From Anaeramoeba ignava (taxonomy: Eukaryota; Metamonada; Anaeramoebidae): a stretch of 64,000 bases of DNA. The position numbers and the translations under genes are program-made. The stretch's first letter is position 1, and every line of letters begins with the position of its first letter. Shown here piece by piece: positions 23,601-34,523 of this stretch. The stretch is taken from contig JAPDFW010000092.1 of NCBI GenBank assembly GCA_028826165.1, positions 124,001-188,000 on the forward strand, given 5' to 3'. Under the pieces are notes generated by a model that saw only the letters and a list, made by a program, of their open reading frames with translations, was not told the DNA's origin and ran no database searches.

Positions 23601-24286
23601 TCAAAAATAATTTAAAAATAATTCAAAAATAATTTAAAAATAATTCAAAAATAATTTAAAATTAATTTAAAAATAATCCAAAAATAATTCAAATTAATTC
23701 AAAAATAATTCAAAAATAATTTAAAAATAATTTAAAATTAATTTAAAATTAATTTAAAAATAATCTAAAAATAATTAAAAATAATCTAAAAATAATTCAA
23801 AAATAATTTAAAAATAATTTAAAAATAATTTAAAATAATTCAAAACTAATCTAAAATCAATTTAAAAATAATTCAAAAATAATTCAAAAATAATCTAAAA
23901 ATAATTCAAAAATAATTTAAAAATAATTTAAAACCAATTTTAGGTTGATTTAGATCCAAATAAAAATGAAAAAGTTACTTTTAAAATTTCTAATTATCAA
24001 AATAATGATAACCAGAAAAATAAAAATAAAAATAAAAATAAAAATAAAAATAAAAATAAAAATAAAAATAAAAAATAAAAATAAAAATCAAAATCAAAAT
24101 GAAAATCAAATCAATATTGATGAAAATGAGGAAAATTTTGATTTTAGATTTGAAAATTCAGAATTTGCTCATAAATTTATGGATCAATTCGAAAATTTTA
24201 AAAAAATTGAAACTTTTAAAAATGAAACAAAGAATGAAAAACAAAATAAAAAGAAACAAAAAAAAAATGAAAAAAAGAAAAAATAG
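20662..24286 (+). CDS. Unrecognised seven-exon protein with possible C-terminal frame break
   Basis: Exons 20662-20766, 21374-21493, 21764-21947, 22022-22194, 22539-22970, 23266-23550 and from 23944 join with consistent phases. The protein is a succession of alternating strands and helices (FSLPTDPTKFKIIFLIDKII; ESVSFEVQLIPEK; FKISCENQMMSDILF; FAILELNSPFF; KARLKLTNDTLNFLFF), suggesting PH-like or sliding-clamp-like beta folds; I cannot name the family. In exon 7 the frame VDLDPNKNEKVTFKISNYQ enters (AAAAAT)n and stops at 24078 (~477 residues). One extra A at about 24070 separates it from a good-looking frame (ENFDFRFENSEFAHKFMDQF) ending at 24286, which reads as the true C-terminus. The break is a repeat indel or assembly error. 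Confidence 0.6.
20790..21355. repeat. Inverted array of the 12-bp satellite in an intron
   Basis: Intron 1 (20767-21373) is filled with TTGATTTAAAAT dodecamers, the reverse complement of the 15.4-18.0 kb satellite. It includes the matching GATATAAAATT variant. The two oppositely oriented arrays bracket the membrane-protein and WASP genes. Confidence 0.85.
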
Positions 24287-24374
24287 AATTTGAAAATTAT
24301 TTAACTAATTTTTATTTAAGGAAAACAAAAACAAAAACAAAAACAAAAAAAATAAAAAAAAATTGAACAATTTT

Positions 24375-25467
24375 TCATTTTGAATTCATTTCAATATTTG
24401 TAATTTCACTAAAAATTGGAAGTCTTTTTGTTTTTGGAAAGAAAAATGGATGAATAAATGATAAATCATAATGAATAAATCTACATCTTTTTCCATATTT
24501 ACAAAAACCTTTTCCATGAAAAGATTTACATAATCTAGTTTTATATTTTGGATGATGTTGAATTGGCCTTTTTTTTTAAAATTAAATAAAAAATTAAATA
24601 AAAAAGTGGAATAAAAAATATAAATAAAAATATAATAAAAAATGGAATAAAAAATATAATAAAAATATAATAAAAATATAAATAAAAAGTGGAATAAAAA
24701 AAATATAATAAAAATATAATAAAAATATAATAAAAAAATAAAAATATAAAAAAATATAAATAAAAAAATAAAAATATAATAAAAATAAAAATAAAAAAAA
24801 AATAAAAAAAAATATAATTAAATAAAAAATGGAATAAAAATATGAATAAAAATATAATAAAAATATAATAAAAATGGAATAAAAATATAATAAAAATATA
24901 ATAAAAATATAATAAAAATGGAATAATAAAAAGTGGAATAAAAAAAATGGAATAAAAATATAATAAAAATGGAATAAAAAGTGGAATAAAAATATAATAA
25001 AAATATAATAAAAATGTAATAAAAATATAAAAAAAAAAATGGAATAAAAAATATAAAAAAAATATAATAAAAAATGGAATAAAAAGTGGAATAAAAAATA
25101 TAATAAAAAATGGAATAAAAAATGTAATAAAAAATATAATAAAAAGTGGAATAAAAAATATAAAAAATGGAATAAAAAATATAATAAAAAATAAAATAAA
25201 AAATGGAATTATTTTTTGAATTTTTTACCTTAATTCTTCAATTCCATGTGCAAATTGACATCTTTTTCCATATTTACAATATCCTGTTTCTTCAAATGCT
25301 TGACATAATTCTGTTTTATAAAGATCTTGTTTAAGTTTTTCTTCATCAATTTTTTCTTTTTTTTCTTTTTTTTCTTTTCTTTTTTTTGAATTTGAATTTG
25401 AATTTGATTTTGAATTTGAATTTGAATTTGAATTTGATTTTTTAAAACTCCAAACATGAAAACTCAT
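24375..25467 (-). CDS. Tandem CCCH zinc-finger RNA-binding protein (TTP/TIS11 type)
   Basis: Exons 25467-25229 and 24567-24375 encode 143 residues. An S/N/K-rich N-terminus precedes two fingers of the C-X8-C-X5-C-X3-H type. Finger 1 is [20 protein letters not shown] with CQFAH. Finger 2 is [20 protein letters not shown] with CRFIH. The linker [13 protein letters not shown] between them is the conserved TTP-family spacing, and both carry the YKT(E/R)LC lead-in. The intron falls exactly in the linker (LR). These proteins bind AU-rich elements in 3' UTRs and promote mRNA decay, a striking task where nearly all untranslated sequence is AU-rich. Confidence 0.95.
24568..25228. repeat. Intron repeat, AAAAAGTGGAATAAAAATATAAT
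   Basis: The 661-bp intron of the CCCH gene consists of irregular ATAATAAAAA units with interspersed AAAAAGTGGAATAAAA and AAATGGAATAAAA words. It is related in wording to the AAAAAGTGGAAC repeat at 10.8-11.4 kb. Confidence 0.75.
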
Positions 25468-25702
25468 TTTTTATTTTTATTAGAATAATTATTATTTTTG
25501 TTTAAAAAAAAAATAAATTGAAATAAAAAAAGTGGAATGAAAAAAATAAAAAATTTTTTTTTGATCTAAAAAAAAAAATAAAAATAAAAAAATAAATTGA
25601 TTTTGATGAAGAACATGACTTTTATAAATTTGTTTTTGTTTTTTTTTTTTTGTTTTTGTTTTTTTTTTGTTTTTTTTTGATATTGTTAAATTTAAAATAA
25701 TT

Positions 25703-25965
25703 TTAAAAAAGAAAAAAAAATTGAAAAACTGTCAATTTAAAAACCAATTTAAAAACCAATTCAAAAATTAATTTAAAAATCAATTTAAAAATTAATTTAA
25801 AAATCAATTTAAAAATTAATTTAAAAACCAATTTAAAAATCAATTTAAAAATCAATTTAAAAATCAATCCAAAAATTAATTTAAAAACCAATTTAAAAAT
25901 CAATTTAAAAATCAATTTAAAAATTAATTTAAAAATCAATTTAAAAATCAATTTAAAAATTAATT
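25703..25965. repeat. 12-bp repeat (AAATCAATTTAA)n at a gene 3' end
   Basis: About 20 copies of AAAAATCAATTT / AAAAATTAATTT / AAAAACCAATTT lie directly downstream of the RasGEF stop codon. The unit differs by one base from the 15.4-kb dodecamer. The rest of 25468-25702 holds T-runs and AAATAAAAA words with no gene. Confidence 0.8.
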
Positions 25966-25970
25966 CTGTA

Positions 25971-27464
25971 TTACTTTCTTGGTTCTCTTTTCAAAGATTT
26001 TTTATAAAGTTTATTCTCATCTTTAAACGGCAAAGTATTATTCAATAAATTTTGAACTTGATCGACAGCTTGAAAAGGATAATCCTCTTGTTGGAAGCGT
26101 TGAATTTCAGAAATAGTATTAAACAAAATCTTTCTCATTGAAATATTAAGCAATCCATCAATTTTGCTTTCTGAACCATCACAAATAAAAGTAATATCAG
26201 TAAGAAAAACACCGAGATAAGGAATACCAGGCGGTTCAGTTTTCTTTAGCAAAGCGCGATATTCCTTATATCCATTATCAGAACTTGTTGCGGTTTCAAG
26301 TTGATTGTATTTTTTCCAATATTTTTCGGGAACTTCTTCTTTTGTTATGTTCAACCGACTAACTGATGCATTTGTTAACGCTGCTATAACCGCCATTGTA
26401 CAATCGTAATTGTGCATCTGGAAAAAATGCTCCCCAATCTTAATAAATCTGATCATCTGTTTTGCTCTTTGTTTCGGTTTTTTTGGAAGCAAAATTTGGG
26501 TCGAAATATATCCTACAATTTCGTTAAATTTTTTGATCAGGAAAAGAACGTTTTTTGCTTTATGATGAAGTTTTGCTTTTGACCAAGCTTGTGTTACAAG
26601 TTCTGTTGGTGAGATTTTGCGGTATATTTCAAACACAAAAAGAGTTGTTTGCCGGGCAAATTCTTCAACGGAAAGATCTGACAATCCAAAATCTCGTGCA
26701 AAAATATTTTTCGGAACTTTAGGTTCAACTGGTGGTTTTGAAGTCGTTTTTCTTTTCCGTGAAATTGTTCCTGATTGTATCAACTGTTGAACTTTGATTG
26801 CGTTCTTTAGTTTCTTTGCAACTTGTGGGTTTTCAATAACAACATAATTGTCAATGAAAGTTTCAAGATGTGAAATTAATTTTGGTTCAAATTCTTCGTA
26901 AAATTGCTCGATCCAAAGTCGAATAACTTCAGATACTTTTGCTTGTATTGCTGCTCTTTTTGTATTCCATTCTTGTAGTTTTTCATCCTCTTTTGGTTTG
27001 GGAACTCGAAATCTTTGTATTAGTTTGAATAATAGTCTTTCAGGTGTTATCATGTTTTGGAATGTGATTAAAAAGGCTTTAATAAATTGGGTATCTAGAT
27101 TACAAAGTATATATAAATATATTTTAAAATATAAATATTATATTTTTTTTAAAAAAAAAAGTTTTTCTTTCTTTCTTGTAATGATTAAATTTTTTGAAAA
27201 ATTTTTCCTTTCATTCTTGTAAAGTTTAAAATTTTTGAAAAAAAGTTTTTCTGAAATTAAATATACCTGCGTTTTTTTCATAAGTTAATTTTTCAATTAA
27301 TTTATTCAAATTAGCTGCACTAATTGTATTTAAAAAGTTTTTTGATGGATCTCCTCCTAATTTCTCTACAAGTTCTTTATTATATCTTATATTATCATTA
27401 TTATCTGGAGGTTCATCCCAAATTGAAACATCATCATCAACTAAAATTATTATTAATAATATAT

Positions 27465-27540
<76 letters not shown>

Positions 27541-30077
27541 TTATTTAATTATTTATTTATTTATTTACAAGTTAATTCAAATCCTAATTTTTCTCGATCT
27601 TGATTAAATTCAACATCTGAAATTTCACCAAATCTTGCATTTTCATTAATTCTTTCATCCCATAAATGTTCCATATCAATAATTCCTAATTTTAAAAGTT
27701 CAACTATTTTGGTCTCATTTTGTGCAAATTCAAATTGTACTTGATATTTTTCAAAATTTAAAATTTAAAATTTAAATTTAATTTAAAATTATTGGAAAAA
27801 AAAATACAATCAACTCCTGTTTCTTCAGAAATAAAATTTGCAACTTCATTTCTTCCGTAAAAATTAAAATATTGAATAATTAAAGAATCAACAACATCTT
27901 TTGATAAAACTTCTTGTACTTCTGTTTTTGAAGATTCCTTCAATCTCCCAAAAGTAACTTTTCCTGATTTTTTTCTCATTCTTTCTCTATATTCCAAAAT
28001 TTTGGTATGTTTTTTCAATACTTTTGCAACCCATAAAGAATGATTTTTTTGATCTTCAACTCCAAGAACTATTTAATTTAAAAAAAATTTTTCAAAAAGT
28101 GAAAAAAAATGTGTCAGTTTTTTTTTTTGTTAATTAAATAATTTTTTTAATTACTTTCTCCTAATTCAACTTTTTGTTCATTCTTTGATTGTTCCATTTC
28201 AAGAATTTGTTTTAATGTTTTTAGTTTTTTCTTTAAGTTTTTTTTGGATTCTTTTAATTTTTCTCTTTCTTTGTCTTCTTCTTCTTCTTCTTTATCTTTT
28301 TCACTTTTTTGAGTTGTTTGATCAGTTACTTCAAAATGTGAATAACCTCTTAATATTTTCATTCTTGATCTTTCAACTCTTCGAATTTTTCTGTCTCTTC
28401 TTTGAAGGCTTGATTTTAATGAATCTTATTTAAATTATCAAAAATTTTAATTTTAATTTTAATTTTGATTTTAATTTTGATTTTAATTTTGATTTTGATT
28501 TTAAATTTTGATTTTAATTTTGATTTTAAATTTTAATTTTGATTTTAATTTTAATTTTAATTTTAATTTTAATTTTAATTTTGATTTTAAATTTTAATTT
28601 TGATTTTAATTTTAATTTACCATTTTCTTTCAATATTTGTCCATGAACTGAAATTATATCTTTTTGGAGTTGTTGATTTTGTTTTTGTAATTCTGAACGT
28701 TTTTTTTGTTCTTTTTCTAATTCTTGTTTTAAAGTTTCAATTTGATTTCTTAATTCATTATCACTTTGAACTTGAACTCTATTATTTCTTTCATCTAATT
28801 CTTTTGAAAGTTTCTGAAATTGAAATTGAAATTGATATTAAAATTAAAATTAAAATTAAAATTAAAATTAAAATTAAAATTAAAATTAAAATTAAAATTG
28901 AAATTAAAATTAAAATTAAAATTGAAATTAAAATTAAAATTGATTTTAATTTTGAAATTGAAATTGAAATTGAAATTAAAATTAAAATTGATTTTGAAAT
29001 TGAAATTGAAATTAAAATTAAAATTAAAATTAAAATTGAAATTGATTTTAAAATTGAAATTGAAATTGAAATTGAAATTGAAATTGAAATTGAAATTAAA
29101 ATTAAAATTGAAATTAAAATTGAAATTAAAATTAAAATTAAAATTAAAATTAAAATTGAAATTGAAATTGAAATTGAAATTGAAATTGAAATTGAAATTG
29201 AAATTGAAATTGAAATTGAAATTGATTTTTTTACATCAACTAATTCTTGTGATTTTAAAGTTGATTGAGATTTTTTTTCTAAAGATTTTTTAAAAATTTC
29301 AATATCTTGATTAAGTGATTGAATATCTTGATTAGCATTTTCTAATTGATCAATTGAAGTTGGATCTTGTAAATAACTTGATAAAGTTTCAATTTTCTTT
29401 TCTTTAAAATCTTTTTCATTAGAAATTTTTTCTGCTAATAAAGAATGAGTATGAATTGAATTTCTAATAAAAGAATCATTTGTATCTTTTTTTTTTTTTT
29501 TTAAATTGAATTTTTTTTTTTAATTTTTTAATTTAAAATTTTTTTTTTTAAATTAAATTTTTTTTTTAAAAATAATAACCAATAAGTTGAGAATAAAAAA
29601 ATCGATAATCTTCATCAGAATGTAAAGGTTTGATTTGTGATTCTTTTACAAAAAGTCCGTGATTTGGTTTACAATCAAAATATTTAACACCATCAATAGT
29701 TCCATTAGATTTGCCATCTAAATAATAAATAAGATTTTTTTTTCGAATTTTAATTTGAATTTCAATTTTAATTTTAATTTTAAATTTTAATTTTAATTTT
29801 AAATTTTAATTTTAATTTCAATTTTAATTTTAATTTTAATTTTGATTTTAATTTTAATTTTAATTTTAATTTTAATTTTAATTTTAATTTTAATTTTAAA
29901 ATGAATTGTAATTTGAAAATGAATTTTAATTTTAATTTTAAAATTGTAATTTTGTTTACTTGGTTCTGCTAATTCAATTCCAATCCAATTTCCAGGTGCA
30001 AATTGTGTTTCACCTTTATATCTTACTGTGCAAAATTGTTGATGAAATTTATATTTCGAACCAATTTCTAATTCCAT
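25971..30077 (-). CDS. CAP-Gly / coiled-coil / LisH / RasGEF_N-RasGEF protein
   Basis: Nine exons join in frame to 899 residues: 30077-29960, 29717-29580, 29485-29235, 28813-28621, 28424-28155, 28068-27808, 27739-27569, 27440-27267, 27094-25971. Residues 1-~75 are a CAP-Gly domain (YKGETQFAPGNWIGIELAEP, then GTIDGVKYFDCKPNHGLFV). About 90-320 is coiled coil. A LisH motif lies at ~385-415 (VDSLIIQYFNFYGRNEVANF, ISEETGVD). RasGEF_N is at ~500-575 (SAANLNKLIEKLTYEKN; FIKAFLITFQNMITPERLL). A Cdc25-type catalytic domain fills most of the last exon (SVEEFARQTTLFVFEIYRKI; PGIPYLGVFLTDITFI). CAP-Gly binds microtubule or EEY tails, and RasGEF loads Ras with GTP. A microtubule-linked Ras activator is inferred. 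The protein shares an 89-bp promoter with a kelch-BTB-BTB gene. Confidence 0.88.
28441..29234. repeat. Intronic (TTTTAA)n and (GAAATT/AAAATT)n hexamer arrays
   Basis: Two introns of the RasGEF gene carry hexamer arrays (28441-28618 and 28818-29228). Plus-strand open frames across them (poly-KL, poly-IE) are translations of the repeat and not genes. A (TTTA)n run fills another intron at 27462-27565, and a further AATTTT array lies at 29755-29940. Confidence 0.9.
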
Positions 30078-30166
30078 TTATAAAAAAAAAAATGAAAAAA
30101 AAATGAAAAATGAAAAAAGAAATTAATTTCGTTTTGTTTTCATTTTTTTTTTCGATTTTTAAAAAA
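30078..30166. promoter_or_regulatory. Shared 89-bp promoter, RasGEF / kelch-BTB-BTB
   Basis: It holds AAAAAATGAAAAA words on one side and TTTTCATTTTTTTTTTC on the other, so each gene has the T-rich CAT element facing its own ATG. Co-regulation is inferred from the short spacing. Confidence 0.45.
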
Positions 30167-31918
30167 ATGTCAATTTTAGTAACGGAAATAAAAAACGATA
30201 AGGAAAATATTCCATCGCCAAGATGCTATGTTTATTCATTTATATATAATAATAAAATACATTATTTTGGAGGAGTAAATGATTCATCACAAAGATATAA
30301 TAATATTTTGACATTTGATTTAAAAGAGAAAAAATGGGGAGAAATTCCGACAACAGGAACACCTCCAACAGAAAGAAGCGATGCAACTTGTTGTGTTTAT
30401 GATGATTATTTTTATGTTTTTTCGGGTTATGATGGAAATATTTGTTCAGATTTTTATCAGTTTGATTTACTTACAAATAACTGGAAAAAAATTCCACTTT
30501 TTGGAGAGCCAGAAATTTTCAAGCGTTGCTCAAGCGGTTCCCATCTTTTTGATGGCAAATTATATATTTTTGCAGGAGAATTAGATGGAATGATGAAAAA
30601 TAATATTTTTTATATTGATTTGAAAAATTTCCAAATTGTTCCAATTGATTCAAAACCATTTCAACCTTCAAACCGTTCATATATTTCTTCAGTTGAATAT
30701 GACTCAAAATTGTGGTTTTGTGGAATAAACAGTATTTTTTTAAGTTCTCATGATTTTATGGTTGTTTTTGATCTCAAAACAAATTCTTGGATTGAATTGA
30801 AAACAAAATCAGAAGAAATCAACTCAAACAAAGGAAAAAGTTCTTCAGAAATTGAGCTATCTGAATATTCATTGAATGGAAGACCCAGTAAAATTATTCT
30901 TAAGGATGTCGATAGTGAAAATCAACCCAGTACTTATGCACAAACTTCTGTTATTGTTGGTGATGAACTTTTTATTATTGGAGGAATGCCAATTACTGAG
31001 CTTAATTTGTTTTCGTTCAATTTTTCTGAATGTGAATGGAGCAAGAAAAAAATACTCGCTTCTCCTTCTATTGGGAGACTAGCATTCCACACCTCTGTGT
31101 ACGATCCTATATCTGGTTGTATTTATAATTTCGGAGGAGCAACAAATTTTTCTGGCAATTGGGAAAGGAATAATAATTTTATTTGCGTGCATCTTGGTTC
31201 AGATATTCAAAAAGACCTTAAACAGTTGCTTTTATTGGGCACTTTGTCAGATGCCCAAATTCAATCTAATGATAACCATATTTTCCCTGTTCATAAATTG
31301 ATGTTTTACTGCAGAGTCAAAAATATCCAATTTGAATATATTGCTCAAAAATGCAAAAAATATTCAAGAAATGTTGTTTGGAATTTCCTACTTTATATTT
31401 ATACTGGATTGATTGAGGAAAACCCACCAGAATTAATTGAGCTAGCCCATTTTTGCAATTTGGAATCATTTGAAAATTTAGCATTAAAATTTGAAGAAAA
31501 TAACACTTTGATTGAAGATTTAGAAAATTTATATCATGATGAAATCACAAAGGATTTCACAATAACATCAAATTCCAACATAATTCGTGTTCATAAAATG
31601 ATTATGGCGGCTCGTTCTGATTTATATAGAGGAATGCTTACTTCTGTTATTGATTCATCAAATACTGCTCCTGATCTTTCAAATAGATCAACTCCTGCCT
31701 TGATTCATTTCATCCATTTTTTGTATACTGGTTCAATTGATCATATTGATGATTTTGATATTGCTCAAGAAATTCAGGGTTTATCTGGTTATTATGGTTT
31801 GAGAAATGATAATTTGGATGATTTTTTGCAACATTTTATTTCTAAATCTGATTTGGAGAAAAAAAGGGAATTGAGATTATTTCAAATTAATCAAGAATTA
31901 AATTTAAATCAAAATTAA
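30167..31918 (+). CDS. Kelch-repeat protein with two BTB domains (LZTR1-like architecture)
   Basis: A single exon encodes 583 residues from ATG 30167; an upstream in-frame ATG at 30110 would add a hydrophobic leader and looks like UTR. Residues 1-~340 are kelch blades (SPRCYVYSFIYNNKIHYFGG; ATCCVYDDYFYVFSGYDGN; SSGSHLFDGKLYIFAGELDG; SVIVGDELFIIGGMP). Two BTB units follow: ~370-450 (SDAQIQSNDNHIFPVHKLMF, with YIYTGLIEE) and ~465-560 (NIIRVHKMIMAARSDLYRGM, with HFLYTGSID). Kelch-BTB-BTB is the layout of LZTR1, a CUL3 adaptor that targets Ras-family GTPases. That function is inferred from layout only. Divergent from a RasGEF gene. Confidence 0.88.
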   Translation: MSILVTEIKNDKENIPSPRCYVYSFIYNNKIHYFGGVNDSSQRYNNILTFDLKEKKWGEIPTTGTPPTERSDATCCVYDDYFYVFSGYDGNICSDFYQFDLLTNNWKKIPLFGEPEIFKRCSSGSHLFDGKLYIFAGELDGMMKNNIFYIDLKNFQIVPIDSKPFQPSNRSYISSVEYDSKLWFCGINSIFLSSHDFMVVFDLKTNSWIELKTKSEEINSNKGKSSSEIELSEYSLNGRPSKIILKDVDSENQPSTYAQTSVIVGDELFIIGGMPITELNLFSFNFSECEWSKKKILASPSIGRLAFHTSVYDPISGCIYNFGGATNFSGNWERNNNFICVHLGSDIQKDLKQLLLLGTLSDAQIQSNDNHIFPVHKLMFYCRVKNIQFEYIAQKCKKYSRNVVWNFLLYIYTGLIEENPPELIELAHFCNLESFENLALKFEENNTLIEDLENLYHDEITKDFTITSNSNIIRVHKMIMAARSDLYRGMLTSVIDSSNTAPDLSNRSTPALIHFIHFLYTGSIDHIDDFDIAQEIQGLSGYYGLRNDNLDDFLQHFISKSDLEKKRELRLFQINQELNLNQN

Positions 31919-32670
31919 AATTGAATCAAAATTTAAATTTAATTAAAATTTAAATCAAAATTAAAATTTAAATTAAAATCAAAATCAAAATGAAAATCAA
32001 AATTAAAATCAAAATCAAAACTAAAATTAAAATCAAAATCAAAATCAAAATTAAAATTTAAATCAAAATCAAAATCAAAATTTAAATTAAATTAAATTCA
32101 AATCAAAAAAATCAAAATTAAAATCAAAATTAAAATCAAAATCAAAATCAAAATCAAAATTAAAATCAAAATCAAAATCAAATTAAATTCAAATTAAATC
32201 AAAATCAAAATCAAAATCAAAATTAAAATCAAAATTAAAATCAAAATCAAAATTGAATCAAAATTAAATCAAAATCAAATTTGAATTTAAATTAAAATTA
32301 AAATCAAAATTAAAATGAAAATCAAAATTAAAATCAAAATTAAAATCAAAATCAAAATCAAAATCAAAAATCAAAATCAAAATCAAAATCAAAATCAAAA
32401 TTAAAATCAAAATAAATCAAAATCAAAATCAAAATCAAAATCAAAATCAAAATCAAAATCAAAATCAAAATTAAAATTAAATTCAAAATTAAAATCAAAA
32501 TCAAAATCAAAACGAAAATTGAATCAAAATTTAAATTTAGTTTATTAAATTTGGTTTCTGAAAAAAAATTAAAAATTATCCTTCCACTTTTTTCTTGTTT
32601 AAATTGCTCGTTTTGTTTTGTTTTGTTTTGTTTTGTTTTGTTTTGTTTTGTTTTGTTTTGTTTTGTTTTG
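31919..32670. repeat. (AAAATCAAAATT)n and (TTTTG)n spacer repeats
   Basis: The spacer between convergent genes is filled with AAAATC and AAAATT hexamers up to about 32535. A (GTTTT)n pentamer run follows at 32613-32668. The hexamer directly continues the NLNQN codons at the kelch gene's 3' end. No gene is seen. Confidence 0.85.
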
Positions 32671-32685
32671 GAATACTCTTTTGAA

Positions 32686-34235
32686 TCAACAAAAATACAC
32701 TTCTAATTCATCAATTTCCCAATATTTATCAAAACCAGTAAGATAAGTTTTAAGTTCATTTCGATTTTCAGATCGAGGTGAATATGTTTTTCCAAATTTA
32801 TCAGATCTTCCTTTAAATTCTTCATTAATTTTCAAATCATCTCCAAAAATAGGACCTTTATCTTTATCATATTTTATTGCACGTCCAATTTGGTCTTCCT
32901 TAATTGGAAATTTTCGAGGTTCATGATATTTTTTGGATTTATTTTCCAAAAGAAAAATAAAGGCTTTTCGATCATGTTCTTGCCAACCTGAAATACCAGA
33001 AATAAAACCTTTTGATGTAAAACCACCCAAAATACGATCTTGTGTTTTAATAATTACAAGCGTTTGATTTTTATTATCGCAAATCTTATGAAATTTCTTC
33101 ACTGAAAAATTGTTCCGATTTGCTGAATATCCAAGATTCATTTTACTAGAAAATTCTTTATCATCAACCCATTCCAATAATTTTTCACTGTGTAATTTTT
33201 CTTTGATTATCGAAGAATTTTGGAATTTTTTCAAAGCCATTAATTGCTTCAATTCTTGAGGATTTTGAGTTTCTTTTCCTGATAATATTTTTGAATTCAA
33301 TTCTAATCTCTCCAAAAATTCTTCATTAATAAATGGAAAATCCAAAATTTTATTTCCAACTTCTTCATCAATTCGTGAGATTTTAATTTTGGAAAGGATT
33401 TTATTTGCAATAAATTGAGATTTTTTTTTATAATTTTCAGAACTCAAACCAAAACCATTTTTTTTCAATTGGGATTGAATCCAATAATCTATTGTTTGAA
33501 AAATCTTCAAATCAATTCTTTGCCAATCATCGGTTACATATTGAATCAATTTCAAAAACCTTTCCTGATTTAAATTGGAAAAGAAATCATGATCATCCAA
33601 AATGTTTTTTTTGATATTTGAACTCAAACAGAGATTTTCGATTGTTTTTGGTGTTTTTGTGGTTAAAATGAAAAATTTAAACGCAATTTTTTCATCAATT
33701 TCTTGTGATTTTGTGATTAAATATTCAGTTAATAAATCCAAATTGAAAAAATTAGACCAAAATAAACAATCAAAAAATAAATCAGGTTTTGGATCGAAAG
33801 TTTGACTTGTATAAATATATTTGAGTATAGGTTCCATCACTTCAGGCTTGATATTAGGTATTGTGTATTCTGAAATTGGTTCTGATCTGAGTAAATTGTG
33901 AAAAAAATCGGAACGTGATATTAATATTGATTTGTTTACTGGAAAAGGAACTAATTTTTTTCCAATTTTTAATATAAAATCATAATTTTGATTTCTTTGT
34001 TCATATAATTTGTTTAAATCTTTTATTAATTGCTTTTTGATGTTTTTTTTGTTTGTTTTTTCTTTTTTTTCTTTCTCGTTTTCTTTCTTTTTTTCTTTTT
34101 CTTTTTCTTTGTTTTCTTTAAAAGAGAATTTACTTTATTAATTTTTTTTTTAAAGGTTTGATTTAAATTAATTAGTAAATTTGTTTTTATTTAATTTAAA
34201 CAAAAATTTTTAATTATTTTTTACCTTCTAGACAT
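32686..34235 (-). CDS. BTB-BACK-TLDc domain protein
   Basis: An 11-nt first exon (34235-34225, ATG TCT AGA AG) joins 34132-32686, giving 485 residues. A K/E-rich stretch (~8-30) is followed by BTB (~45-135; NYDFILKIGKKLVPFPVNKS, SRSDFFHNLL, MEPILKYIYTSQTF), BACK (~140-270; QERFLKLIQYVTDDWQ type) and C-terminal TLDc (~300-484; YSANRNNFSVKKFHKICDNK, LVIIKTQDRILGGFTSKGF, FIFLLENK, FGDDLKI, final WEIDELEVYF). BTB-BACK suggests a CUL3 adaptor. TLDc proteins bind V-ATPase or act in oxidative-stress protection in animals. The first exon is inferred from phase and a GTAAAA donor. Confidence 0.88.
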
Positions 34236-34523
34236 TTATTTGAATAAAAAAAATGATTTTTAAAAAATTAAAAAAAATTATCTTTTAAATTAAAAAAAGT
34301 GGACAATTTAAAAATAAAAACTAAAATTAAAAAAAAGTCGACAATTTAAGAAATTAATTTGGGAATGAATGATCTTTAATTTTACTTAATTAAAATTTAG
34401 GGAAATTAAAATGAAAATTAAAAAAAAAAGAAGAAAATTATTTGAAAGAAAAAAAAAATAAAACTTATTTTAAAAATTTGAAATTCTTCTTTTAAAAATT
34501 TGAAATTCTTCTTTTAAAAAGAG
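34236..34523. other. Intergenic spacer, no gene seen
   Basis: AT-rich spacer with AAAAAGTGGACAATTTAAAAA and a similar AAAAGTCGACAATTTAAG copy, plus a repeated TTTAAAAATTTGAAATTCTTC at 34470-34515. Confidence 0.6.

Noticed and set aside
27024-27053. RasGEF starting at 27053 as a 360-residue protein
   Set aside because: The RasGEF_N domain continues upstream (FIKAFLITFQN) and further exons join in phase up to 30077.
28600-29293. Plus-strand frames of 222 and 157 residues (IKIK/KLKL)
   Set aside because: They lie antisense to RasGEF exons and intronic hexamers; exon phases and CAP-Gly/LisH motifs support the minus strand.
30110-30166. Upstream ATG of the kelch-BTB gene as the real start
   Set aside because: It adds a Phe-rich leader with UTR-like composition; the ATG at 30167 has the usual T-rich CAT element before it.
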